Positions 21,269-27,891 of a DNA stretch of 27,909 nt are shown here, piece after piece; within the stretch, counting starts at the first letter, position 1, and the number at the start of each line of letters is the position of its first letter. The DNA is taken from positions 1 to 27,909 of the IMG/VR virus record IMGVR_UViG_3300027801_000125. The stretch is one strand, 5' to 3'. The stretch is from a virus. Under the pieces are notes generated by a model. That model did not search any database. It worked only from the letters and a program-made list of their open reading frames with translations, and was not told the origin of the DNA. The position numbers and the translations under genes are program-made.

Positions 21269-23137
21269 ATGAATAAAATACTTAATGTTAATTTTGGAGT
21301 TGATGTAGCACCTATCGTGAAAGAGGTTCAAGGGAAAAATTGGATTGAATACGGTACGGCTCAATGGAGAAACTTATATCCTCAATTTTTAATAGACTTA
21401 TACTACAATTCCAGTACCCACGGAGCTATCATAAACGCCACCGCTGAAATGATCGCTGGAGAGGACATTATAATAGATGACGAGGACGGTCACTTAGAGC
21501 TTGATAGTATAGTAAGGTTAAAAAAGTTTATTAAGTCCGCAAACGGCACTGAAACGCTTATGGAAGTGATTAAGAAGGTTTCTTTTGACTTCAAATTACA
21601 AGGAGCTTTTGCTTTGAATATAGTATGGAGTAAAGATAGGACTGAAATCGCTGAAATATATCACATTCCAGTTGAAAAAATAAGAGCTGCAAAGCCTAAT
21701 GAAATGGGAAGGGTTGAAGGGTATTATATCAGTTCAGATTGGAGTAATAGTCGTAAAAACCCACCTCACTATGTATCAGCCTTTAATCCGAATGATAGAA
21801 CAAACCCTAACCAAGTGTTATATTCCGGACTTTACTCACCAGCTATGTCAGTATATCATACTCCTGATTATATCGCTGGAAATAACTGGGCGTTGGTTGA
21901 TCAACGTGTCGCAGAATTTCATTTGAACAATATCAGCAACGGTTTTAGTGGTTCTTACTTCATAAGTTTCGCAAATGGAGTACCAACCCAAGAGGAAAGA
22001 CTTCAAATAGAAAGAAGTTTAGCAGATAAGTTCACTGGAGCTCATAATAGCGGTAAGTTTGTGCTTACTTTTTCAGATGACAAGACAAGAACACCTGAAA
22101 TAACACCTATTTCAATGTCTGACGCTGATAAACAGTACATAGCACTGCAAGAATTACTCGTTCAGAACATATTGACTGCTCACAGATGCACCTCACCAGT
22201 ATTAATGGGTATAAAGTCTGATACTGGCTTAGGAAATAACGCTGATGAACTGAACTCCGCCGCTAATTACTACTTAAATACAGTCATTAGACCATTTCAA
22301 GAGCATATTTTGAAGGTACTTGGGAAGATATTTGAGGTTAATCAAATGGATTTGCCACTTAGTTTCGTACAATTGAAGCCAATAACAGTCCGTTTCACTA
22401 ATCAGGACTTAATGGCGGTGATGACACAAGACGAAATACGGGAAGAACTAGGCTTACCACCACTTGATGAGCGTATTGACGTTGAGCTCACTGAAATGGC
22501 CGCTAAAACGGAGCTAGATAAATTTCACGATACGCTTGAAGATATGCCTGAAGACTGGGAAATGATACACGAAGAAGTGGTTGATGGTGAACATCGTGAT
22601 TTTGACTTTGAAGGGGCTTTAAATGATAGCTATGAAGATAAGGTTGAGCTCGTTGGAACTGGTAGAGCTAACCCTAACGCAAGAAGCAAGCAAGACGGCT
22701 TAAATAAGAAGAAAACCGCATTCTACAAAGTCAGATATGTATATACAAAAGATAATTTCTTGACCAATAAGTCTGGTAAAGCTAGACAGTTCTGCAAAAA
22801 GATGATGAAGGCGAAAAAAATATATAGAAAAGAAGATATTGTCAAAATGGGGCGTTTAGGAGTTAATCCAGGATTTGGTCCAAAGGGTGCGAAGAACTAC
22901 GATATATTTTTATATAAAGGCGGACCCCAATGTTTTCACTTTTGGCTCAGACAAGTATATAAAGCACCAAAAGACAATAATGACTATGTCTATTATCCTG
23001 ACAATATAGAAGATGAGAGAAATATAGGATATACAAAAGCCAAAAGTCAAGGGTTTACGGCCAAAAGAAACGATAAACTGGTTGCAATACCACCAAGAAA
23101 AATGAAGAATAACGGCTACTTAAAACCAAGAAAATAA
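21269..23137 (+). CDS. Portal protein with C-terminal extra domain
   Basis: This 622-residue protein has a portal-type core in residues 1-425: YYNSSTHGAIINATAEMIAGE, KVSFDFKLQGAFALNIVWS, IYHIPVEKIRA, then LLVQNILTAHRCTSPVLMGI and TVIRPFQEHILKVLGKIF. Residues about 395-470 are an acidic linker. Residues 480-565 form a separate domain with FCKKMMKAKKIYRKEDIV, VNPGFGPKGAKNYDIFLYKG and CFHFWLRQVY, containing C509, C555 and H557. I have seen this domain on Bacteroidota phage head proteins, often fused to XkdF-like proteases. Here it sits on the portal. The tail end is basic. The portal is the DNA gate, and the extra domain may protrude into the head. Confidence 0.8.
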   Translation: MNKILNVNFGVDVAPIVKEVQGKNWIEYGTAQWRNLYPQFLIDLYYNSSTHGAIINATAEMIAGEDIIIDDEDGHLELDSIVRLKKFIKSANGTETLMEVIKKVSFDFKLQGAFALNIVWSKDRTEIAEIYHIPVEKIRAAKPNEMGRVEGYYISSDWSNSRKNPPHYVSAFNPNDRTNPNQVLYSGLYSPAMSVYHTPDYIAGNNWALVDQRVAEFHLNNISNGFSGSYFISFANGVPTQEERLQIERSLADKFTGAHNSGKFVLTFSDDKTRTPEITPISMSDADKQYIALQELLVQNILTAHRCTSPVLMGIKSDTGLGNNADELNSAANYYLNTVIRPFQEHILKVLGKIFEVNQMDLPLSFVQLKPITVRFTNQDLMAVMTQDEIREELGLPPLDERIDVELTEMAAKTELDKFHDTLEDMPEDWEMIHEEVVDGEHRDFDFEGALNDSYEDKVELVGTGRANPNARSKQDGLNKKKTAFYKVRYVYTKDNFLTNKSGKARQFCKKMMKAKKIYRKEDIVKMGRLGVNPGFGPKGAKNYDIFLYKGGPQCFHFWLRQVYKAPKDNNDYVYYPDNIEDERNIGYTKAKSQGFTAKRNDKLVAIPPRKMKNNGYLKPRK

Positions 23138-23715
23138 TGGCAACCGGATATGTCCTTTTTATCAGCGAAGAGAAATTAAAAGATAGCACCGCTATATCTT
23201 TGAATGTAGATGTTCAAATCTTATTGCCTTTCGTAAAGCAAGCTCAAAAATTATATGTTGAAACTAAACTTGGCACTCAATTATGCGACAAATTGAAATC
23301 ACTAATTGTAGCGGGAACAGTTAATTTGCCGATCAACGCAAATTATAAAATCTTGCTTGATGATTTCATTGGAGAGATGCTACCAAATTTCGCATTATAC
23401 CACGCTATTCCATTCCTTAGATTTAAGGTCGAGAACGGAAACATATATTCCAAAACAAGTGAAACTGGAAATGCTATGAGTACTGAAGAAGCTCAAAGCC
23501 TACGTTCAGAAGTGGTTAATACTGGCGAATACTATATGCAGAGAATGATAGAATATGTATGCAACAACACTTCAGATTTTCCTGAATACTCTATGAATAC
23601 GGGTGCTGATGTAGACCCTGATACTAACTCATATTATGCGGGAATGAATTTAGAAACAAGTAGAAACCAAGGAAGAAGAATAACACTTCAGGATTTTTTA
23701 AGCCCATCTGATTAA
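23137..23715 (+). CDS. Head-tail connector protein (DUF6712-like)
   Basis: The 192-residue, mostly helical protein begins VLFISEEKLKDSTAISLNVD and continues LLPFVKQAQKLYVETKLGTQ, IGEMLPNFALYHAIPFLRF, and a long helix with VNTGEYYMQRMIEYVC. This pattern fits DUF6712-type connectors that attach below the portal. The TAATG junction with the portal gene supports co-assembly. The C-terminus (RITLQDFLSPSD) is short and polar. The family name is from memory of the pattern; a gp6-like adaptor role is inferred from position. Confidence 0.68.
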   Translation: MATGYVLFISEEKLKDSTAISLNVDVQILLPFVKQAQKLYVETKLGTQLCDKLKSLIVAGTVNLPINANYKILLDDFIGEMLPNFALYHAIPFLRFKVENGNIYSKTSETGNAMSTEEAQSLRSEVVNTGEYYMQRMIEYVCNNTSDFPEYSMNTGADVDPDTNSYYAGMNLETSRNQGRRITLQDFLSPSD

Positions 23716-23846
23716 TGAAAAAAAACTACAAGACAAAAGAAGTCAATAAGTTAAAGTTAATAAAGTACATAGCTTTATCAAATAAAAAATCAATTAAGGT
23801 CAATGAAACCAATGCAAGACAGTCTAAATGTAGCACTCGCAAATAG
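23715..23846 (+). CDS. 43-residue basic hypothetical protein
   Basis: An ATG at 23715 shares a base with the connector stop (TAATG). The product is 43 residues, with about a dozen Lys and no acidic clusters, starting MKKNYKTKEVNKLKLIKYIA. No membrane helix or motif is visible. Its 3' end overlaps the next small membrane protein by 44 nt in another frame. The coupled start favours a real gene, but the short length makes this uncertain. Confidence 0.4.
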   Translation: MKKNYKTKEVNKLKLIKYIALSNKKSIKVNETNARQSKCSTRK

Positions 23847-23961
23847 TTCCGCGATAGCTCTAAACCTAACCAATTGTAACGAATTATTAACCTTCGTTTC
23901 TTTAGCTTTAGCTATAATATATACTATCAGTAAGTTCGTAAAGAGCTATAAAAACGACTGA
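23803..23961 (+). CDS. 52-residue single-membrane-helix protein, holin-like candidate
   Basis: The ORF starts MKPMQDSLNVALANSSAIAL, continues through NLTNCNELLTFVSLALAIIY and ends TISKFVKSYKND. Residues about 27-46 form one transmembrane helix, followed by a short basic tail that would lie in the cytoplasm. An internal Met at residue 4 (23812) is an alternative start. It lies directly before the DUF5675 gene and a second small membrane protein, so a role in lysis as holin or helper is likely from context. Confidence 0.55.
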   Translation: MKPMQDSLNVALANSSAIALNLTNCNELLTFVSLALAIIYTISKFVKSYKND

Positions 23962-24030
23962 TTTGTCTCAAAAAGAATTTAACATAATAAATTACGAAAC
24001 GTTCGGCTCACCCTAGCGTTTCAATCTTAT

Positions 24031-24507
24031 ATGTTTTGCAATACTAACATACTACAAGAACTTAAAAATGCCTTCAGACGGCTTAAAAACGCTATGAGCA
24101 AGAATATCAATATCCTTATAATACGCGAAGTTTTTACCGATAAAAGTGTAATTGGAAGCCTATCAATTAACGGAGAAGTTTTTTGTGATACACTCGAATT
24201 ACCTTTTTTAGACAATCAAAAAAGTATCAGTTGCATACCAGCGGGAAGCTATGATGTCCGTTTACGGCTGGCTCGCGAAAGTGCTACAAGAGATTATTTG
24301 CATCTTTTAGTTCAAGATGTTCCTGACCGTTCTTACATATTATTTCATATCGGAAACTCCGCAAAGGACACAAGGGGTTGCGTACTGGTTGGAAGAGGTC
24401 GTGAACAAGACTTTGTTCAAAACTCAACTTTAGCTATGGATATTCTTATGCAAGAAATAATATATTTGGGCGGCAAAAACATAAAATTAATAATTAAAAA
24501 TAATTAA
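24031..24507 (+). CDS. DUF5675-like protein, lysis-module enzyme candidate
   Basis: From the ATG at 24031 this gives 158 residues. A second ATG at 24094 (residue 22) starts right at the first strand, and may be the true start. The domain follows the DUF5675 pattern: ILIIREVFTDKSVIGSLSIN, FCDTLELPFLDN, CIPAGSYDVRLRLA, then ILFHIGNSAKDTRGCVLVGR. H106 and C117 in H-x10-C with G-C-V recall the HG...GC motif of L,D-transpeptidases (YkuD), so a peptidoglycan-active enzyme is possible. The gene lies between two small membrane proteins, as a phage lysin would. The YkuD comparison is my inference and not an established assignment. Confidence 0.7.
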   Translation: MFCNTNILQELKNAFRRLKNAMSKNINILIIREVFTDKSVIGSLSINGEVFCDTLELPFLDNQKSISCIPAGSYDVRLRLARESATRDYLHLLVQDVPDRSYILFHIGNSAKDTRGCVLVGRGREQDFVQNSTLAMDILMQEIIYLGGKNIKLIIKNN

Positions 24508-24508
24508 A

Positions 24509-24703
24509 ATGAGAAAGTTTTTAGAAAAATACCTTATTGGTAAAATGTTGAAATCAAAGAAGTTCTGGTATGCTATCAGTTCAGTTGTTGTTCCAGCTAT
24601 TGTCGTGCTTTTAGGAGTTGATGAAGCAACCGCCACAAACCTATTTCAAGCCCTTCTAGTGTTAGTTGTAGGTCAAGGAATAGCTGACGTTGGAAAGAGA
24701 TAA
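24509..24703 (+). CDS. Small membrane protein, holin candidate
   Basis: A 64-residue protein with a basic N-terminus (MRKFLEKYLIGKMLKSKKF), a first hydrophobic segment at 19-37 (FWYAISSVVVPAIVVLLGV), a short polar turn with DEATAT, a second segment at 43-58 (NLFQALLVLVVGQGIA) and a basic end. Two helices with short charged ends is a class II holin layout. The start is one nt after the DUF5675 stop, and its 3' end overlaps the phosphoesterase frame. Together with the protein at 23803 there would be two holin-like candidates in one module, of which one may be an antiholin. Confidence 0.7.
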   Translation: MRKFLEKYLIGKMLKSKKFWYAISSVVVPAIVVLLGVDEATATNLFQALLVLVVGQGIADVGKR

Positions 24704-25418
24704 TAGATACCGTTTAAAGCCCCACGAAATTCTAGCCGTTGAAGAAATGCGGATCAAGGATAATCGGAATGTTTTGGTTATTGGTGATCTTCACGAGCCC
24801 TTCTGTTTAGATGAATACTTGAACTGGTGCATACTACAATATAAGACGTTCAAATGTACTGAGGTTGTCTTTATTGGAGATGTGATTGATAACCATTATT
24901 CAAGCTATCACGAAACTTCAGCTGACGGGATGGGTGGGGCTGATGAACTCGAATTATCAATTGATAGAATATCAAGATGGTTTGAAGCTTTCCCAGTTGC
25001 TACGGTTATAATCGGAAACCACGATAGGCTCATAATGAGAAAAGCTCAAACTTCTGCAATACCTAGCAAATGGATAAAACAATATAAGGAAGTTCTTGAA
25101 ACCCCAACTTGGAACTTTGTTGAAAGATATGAAAAAGATGGTGTCCAGTTCATTCACGGGGAAGGCGGTACTGCAAGAACTAAATGTCGTGCTGATATGA
25201 TGAACACCGTCCAAGGACATCTTCATACCCAGTGTTATGTAGAACATTATGTCGGCAAGAAGTTCAGAGTATTTGGCGTTCAGACTGGTTGCGGTATTGA
25301 TCACGACAGTTATGCTATGGCCTACGCTAAGTATGGTAAAAAGCCCGCTATCGCTTGTTCAGTTATACTCAACAACGGTAAAACCCCCATTAATCTATTA
25401 ATGCCACTCGGCAAATAG
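24690..25418 (+). CDS. Calcineurin-like metallophosphoesterase
   Basis: The 242-residue protein shows the full metal-binding series: GDLHEP with D33 and H35, GDVIDNH with D64, GNHDR with N110, H111 and D112, H156 in FIHGEGG, and GHLHT (176-180). It is therefore likely an active phosphoesterase. Substrates in this superfamily range from nucleotides to nucleic acids, and cannot be told. The longest form starts at a TTG (24690) that overlaps the holin stop by 14 nt. An ATG at 24747 would still keep all motifs. The segment LKPHEILAVEEMR favours the longer start slightly. The gene closes the late region before a promoter-bearing gap. Confidence 0.85.
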   Translation: MERDNRYRLKPHEILAVEEMRIKDNRNVLVIGDLHEPFCLDEYLNWCILQYKTFKCTEVVFIGDVIDNHYSSYHETSADGMGGADELELSIDRISRWFEAFPVATVIIGNHDRLIMRKAQTSAIPSKWIKQYKEVLETPTWNFVERYEKDGVQFIHGEGGTARTKCRADMMNTVQGHLHTQCYVEHYVGKKFRVFGVQTGCGIDHDSYAMAYAKYGKKPAIACSVILNNGKTPINLLMPLGK

Positions 25419-25437
25419 GTCAATTTTAGATAATTTT

Positions 25438-25466
25438 CTAGGGTTGAGTAAAATTAAATTGAAAAT
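25438..25466 (+). repeat. Two-part intergenic repeat, copy 2
   Basis: CTAGGGTTGAG (25438-25448) and ATTAAATTGAAAAT (25453-25466) repeat exactly the elements at 17557 and 17588. This copy ends 14 nt upstream of the -33 box of the promoter at 25480, so it may be an upstream binding site. Confidence 0.5.
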
Positions 25467-25479
25467 AAGTGTGAATAAG

Positions 25480-25510
25480 TTTGTGAGTAACTCTAAAAGG
25501 TATATCTTTA
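25480..25510 (+). promoter_or_regulatory. Bacteroidota-type promoter P1
   Basis: TTTG (25480-25483), a 19-nt spacer and TATCTTTA (25503-25510) match the TTTG/TAnnTTTG promoter consensus of the Bacteroidota except for the last base. Within the spacer lies the palindrome GAGT-A-ACTC (25485-25493), a possible operator. The promoter would start the small-gene block at 25549 with a leader of about 30 nt. Confidence 0.7.
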
Positions 25511-25548
25511 CCGAGTAGAATAACTACAAAAACAAAAACCAAAAAATT

Positions 25549-25941
25549 ATGTCAGTAATGTTAATAAGCAAAAACAAAATCAACTCAATTATGGAATTAG
25601 ATAATGGGTTAGCTATGAATGAAGATGAGAAACGTGCAATATGGTATGCCTATGTCGGGAATATCACTTGTTATAATTTACAGTATGAAGAAAATGTTGA
25701 AATAGATTTTGACTGGAAAAGCCAAGTTGATTTCATAATGGATAAACATATTGCTTTAAGTGAGTTGAAATCATTAAGGTATAACATATATACAAATGAT
25801 GGAAATTGTTTTGTTCAGCAAAAATGGATTGATTTAATGGAGGGCGTAATTAACCGCTTTGAAGATAAAAAAACTGAAGCGTTAAATGACAATCAAGTTT
25901 TATTAAGTCAAATGGCTATTAACTCAAAATTGAATTCATAA
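25549..25941 (+). CDS. Hypothetical protein, first gene of the downstream small-gene block
   Basis: A 130-residue acidic protein with a long polar helix (MELDNGLAMNEDEKRAIWYA), EENVEIDFDWKSQVDFIMDK, and a C-terminal helix with LNDNQVLLSQM. No membrane segment, Cys cluster or enzyme motif is visible, and I do not recognise it. It has its own promoter at 25480 and an A-rich leader, so it may be expressed soon after infection. Early phage proteins of this size often act on host functions, but nothing here shows that. Confidence 0.7.
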   Translation: MSVMLISKNKINSIMELDNGLAMNEDEKRAIWYAYVGNITCYNLQYEENVEIDFDWKSQVDFIMDKHIALSELKSLRYNIYTNDGNCFVQQKWIDLMEGVINRFEDKKTEALNDNQVLLSQMAINSKLNS

Positions 25942-26243
25942 TGAAAATAAAACTAGATACTTTTAAGTGGGTGCAAACGGGTGATTATAACGGGGTGAAA
26001 TACTCCCGTACCCGCACCCTTAAAGCGTGGCAACTGGAAAACTCTAAACAGTACAAGGGTATAATGCACGACACAAAAACCAATGAAATCAAAGAGATTG
26101 AGTTTTATGACTATTGGGATCTAATTGACTGGATAAGCTCATTTGACTTTAAATTTATTGGCCGCCAAATATGTAGATCAATACCTTCAAGCGATATTTC
26201 TATTTGGGCTACACTACAAGCGAAATACATAGACAACAACTAA
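25941..26243 (+). CDS. Hypothetical protein
   Basis: A 100-residue protein that starts with a TAATG overlap to the preceding gene. It is basic at the N-terminus (KIKLDTFKWVQTGDYNG, YSRTRTLKAWQ) and has FYDYWDLIDWI near residues 53-63. That D-x-W-D-x-x-x-W pattern is also found in the protein at 27604, which may be a distant relative. No known domain was recognised. Confidence 0.65.
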   Translation: MKIKLDTFKWVQTGDYNGVKYSRTRTLKAWQLENSKQYKGIMHDTKTNEIKEIEFYDYWDLIDWISSFDFKFIGRQICRSIPSSDISIWATLQAKYIDNN

Positions 26244-26256
26244 TTGTTAATAACTT

Positions 26257-26299
26257 TGTGAGTTAATTTGTGAATAACTCACAGAGTTTATTATCTTTG
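26257..26299 (+). promoter_or_regulatory. Bacteroidota-type promoter P2 with a palindromic operator candidate
   Basis: TTTG (26267-26270), a 21-nt spacer and an exact TAnnTTTG box, TATCTTTG (26292-26299), form a promoter. The 9-bp arms TGTGAGTTA (26257-26265) and TAACTCACA (26275-26283) are perfect inverted repeats on both sides of the -33 box, so a dimeric protein bound there would compete with the polymerase. The TTTGTGA(G/A)TAACTC wording is shared with P1 at 25480. Confidence 0.72.
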
Positions 26300-26329
26300 C
26301 TAAGAACATTAACCAATACAAAAACTAAA

Positions 26330-26602
26330 ATGTCAAAAATAGAAAAATTTACAAAAGCAATTGAAGGCGTTAAATTTACGCCAGCACAAAAAAAAGTAGT
26401 AGCTAAATTATTAAGCGGCTGGGAAATCAGAAACATAAATAGCCACCAAAATAGCGGGGGGGAAATGAAATGGAAAAGCCCGCATTCAGAATATCTTGAA
26501 TACGCTGGTAAAATATACAAAGCGTTTTTTAATGTTTTTTATCAAATAAAAAAACAAACTGGAGTTGAATTTTCTTCTAGTAATTTTTACGCTAATAATT
26601 AA
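26330..26602 (+). CDS. Hypothetical small protein behind promoter P2
   Basis: I start this 90-residue protein at the ATG at 26330, because the in-frame GTG upstream (26270) lies inside the promoter. It begins MSKIEKFTKAIEGVKFTPAQ, is rich in Lys and aromatic residues, and carries KKVVAKLLSGWEIRN and SPHSEYLEYAGKIYKAFF. The start FTPAQKKVVAKLLSGWEI could be a small DNA- or RNA-binding helical domain, but no family is clear. A leader of about 24-30 nt is predicted. Confidence 0.65.
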   Translation: MSKIEKFTKAIEGVKFTPAQKKVVAKLLSGWEIRNINSHQNSGGEMKWKSPHSEYLEYAGKIYKAFFNVFYQIKKQTGVEFSSSNFYANN

Positions 26603-26606
26603 AAAA

Positions 26607-26747
26607 ATGACTAAAAAAATTAAAGTAGAAGAAGGATCAAATGTAGCTAACATATTAAATGGAAAAACTAGAGGTTATCATAACTGGTATGTTAAACATA
26701 TAATGCAAAATTCTGATTTATATGTAATAATAAAAAAAATAAAATAA
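26607..26747 (+). CDS. Hypothetical 46-residue basic protein
   Basis: This ORF starts at the ATG at 26607, 4 nt after the preceding stop; an upstream TTG in the same frame would overlap that gene. The 46 residues start MTKKIKVEEGSNVANILNGK and end with a Lys-rich tail. No motif is seen. Its stop overlaps the next ATG (TAATG), supporting co-translation in the operon behind P2. Confidence 0.55.
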   Translation: MTKKIKVEEGSNVANILNGKTRGYHNWYVKHIMQNSDLYVIIKKIK

Positions 26748-26989
26748 TGACTAAAAAAACTACACTTAGAAAAAGAATACTTACAAGGTATATTGAATGT
26801 ATGGTCTTAAATGGAATTTGGATTGAAAACGTTTTAGGCGTTGCATTGAGGAAATTTAACTACAAAGTTTTAATCGATAGAATGGAAACTCACAACGAAG
26901 CTTCAGGCTGCTCTTATGTAATAGACGCTGAAGAAATAGCAGAACTTAGAAAAGATCTAAGTGTTATAAATAAACAAAAAGCAATATAA
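26747..26989 (+). CDS. Hypothetical 80-residue protein
   Basis: A protein with a very basic start (MTKKTTLRKRILTRYIECMV), then GIWIENVLGVALRKFNYKVL, and an acidic end with DAEEIAELRKDLSVI. It begins in a TAATG overlap. The first ten residues resemble those of the gene at 26607 only in being Lys-rich. No function is suggested. Confidence 0.6.
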   Translation: MTKKTTLRKRILTRYIECMVLNGIWIENVLGVALRKFNYKVLIDRMETHNEASGCSYVIDAEEIAELRKDLSVINKQKAI

Positions 26990-26991
26990 TT

Positions 26992-27243
26992 ATGAAAACT
27001 GAATTTAAAATGAAGGAAGCAACTAACCGCCCTGAAGCAATTACGTCAATCATTGATGTATTAACTAACCGCCCACTATGGACGAATAAATGCACCAGTG
27101 ACCTATTTGCGGTCGTTGATAATTTAGAAGTTGGTACGGCAGAAGTGCTACTAAAATCAATGAGATTTGAACAAGTAAAAAACTTGTTTATTGAATTGAA
27201 AAAGGAGTATTACAATAGTGTGGACTGGAGTACTAAATTTTAA
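26992..27243 (+). CDS. Hypothetical 83-residue protein
   Basis: The ATG at 26992 lies 2 nt after the preceding stop. The protein has TEFKMKEATNRPEAITSIID, TNKCTSDLFAVVDNLEVG and LLKSMRFEQVKNLFIELKKE, suggesting a small helical fold. I do not recognise it. It continues the same coupled small-gene operon. Confidence 0.62.
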   Translation: MKTEFKMKEATNRPEAITSIIDVLTNRPLWTNKCTSDLFAVVDNLEVGTAEVLLKSMRFEQVKNLFIELKKEYYNSVDWSTKF

Positions 27244-27247
27244 TAAT

Positions 27248-27604
27248 ATGAATAAATTAATATGCCAAGACTTTTACTTTCACAGTGATGGTCAATACAG
27301 AACGGTTTCAAAATGGAATAGCAAGCTACTTACTTTTGATAATGACTTAAAAACTGACGGAGCAAGGTTAAGAATTTTTGGAACTAAAAAACAAGTTGAT
27401 CAAGCACTTGATGAATATATTGAAGAAACGGGCTTAAACCTTGATGAATGTTTTGACTTTAAGGTTGAGCCAAAAGGTAGCTATTATTATGACTTAGGAA
27501 TTATCACTGACAAGCATAATAAGGACACCTCAGCACGTTTAAAGGTTTATACAACACTATACAAGCAAGAGGGGTCAGGAGTGCTTAAAATGAATATAAT
27601 ATAA
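27248..27604 (+). CDS. Hypothetical 118-residue protein
   Basis: I use the ATG at 27248; an upstream GTG at 27218 would overlap the preceding gene by 26 nt. The product begins MNKLICQDFYFHSDGQYRTV and has YIEETGLNLDECFDFKVEPK and TSARLKVYTTLYKQEG, an alternating pattern of beta strands and a helix. No domain is named. The stop shares a base with the next ATG. Confidence 0.62.
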   Translation: MNKLICQDFYFHSDGQYRTVSKWNSKLLTFDNDLKTDGARLRIFGTKKQVDQALDEYIEETGLNLDECFDFKVEPKGSYYYDLGIITDKHNKDTSARLKVYTTLYKQEGSGVLKMNII

Positions 27605-27891
27605 TGAGTGAGAAAATAAAAGAATTTGAAGACTGGTTGCAAGACGCAACCCACCAGCAACTTCAGGATAAGTTGATGGAAATGCCCGTACTGGAAACAC
27701 CAGCGGAAGAAATACATAAGGAGCTGCATAGCATTAACACTTTTCACGCTTATAAAAACGAAGTACATTTGCGGGGAAAAGATGAAGATGGAACTGACTT
27801 TTCACTTTGGATAGATGCTTGGGATTTTGTATCTTGGGTTGATATGCTGCATATAAAACAAACGCTAAAAAAACATATTACAAAATTATGA
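27604..27891 (+). CDS. Hypothetical 95-residue acidic protein
   Basis: The protein starts MSEKIKEFEDWLQDATHQQL and ends with a helix and strand containing FSLWIDAWDFVSWVDML. That D-x-W-D-x-x-x-W pattern resembles one in the protein at 25941 (DYWDLIDW). The N-terminus is an acidic helix. The start is in a TAATG overlap and the stop overlaps the last, incomplete gene. Acidic small phage proteins can mimic DNA, but no evidence supports that here. Confidence 0.62.
   Translation: MSEKIKEFEDWLQDATHQQLQDKLMEMPVLETPAEEIHKELHSINTFHAYKNEVHLRGKDEDGTDFSLWIDAWDFVSWVDMLHIKQTLKKHITKL

Noticed and set aside
23962-24030. Promoter or terminator before the DUF5675 gene
   Set aside because: TTTG at the start has no TAnnTTTG partner, and the GAAACG/CGTTTC hairpin (23996-24022) is short, with a 15-nt loop and no T run.
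26270-26329. GTG start adding 20 residues to the protein at 26330
   Set aside because: The extra codons lie inside the promoter and operator at 26257-26299, so they would be upstream of the transcript start.
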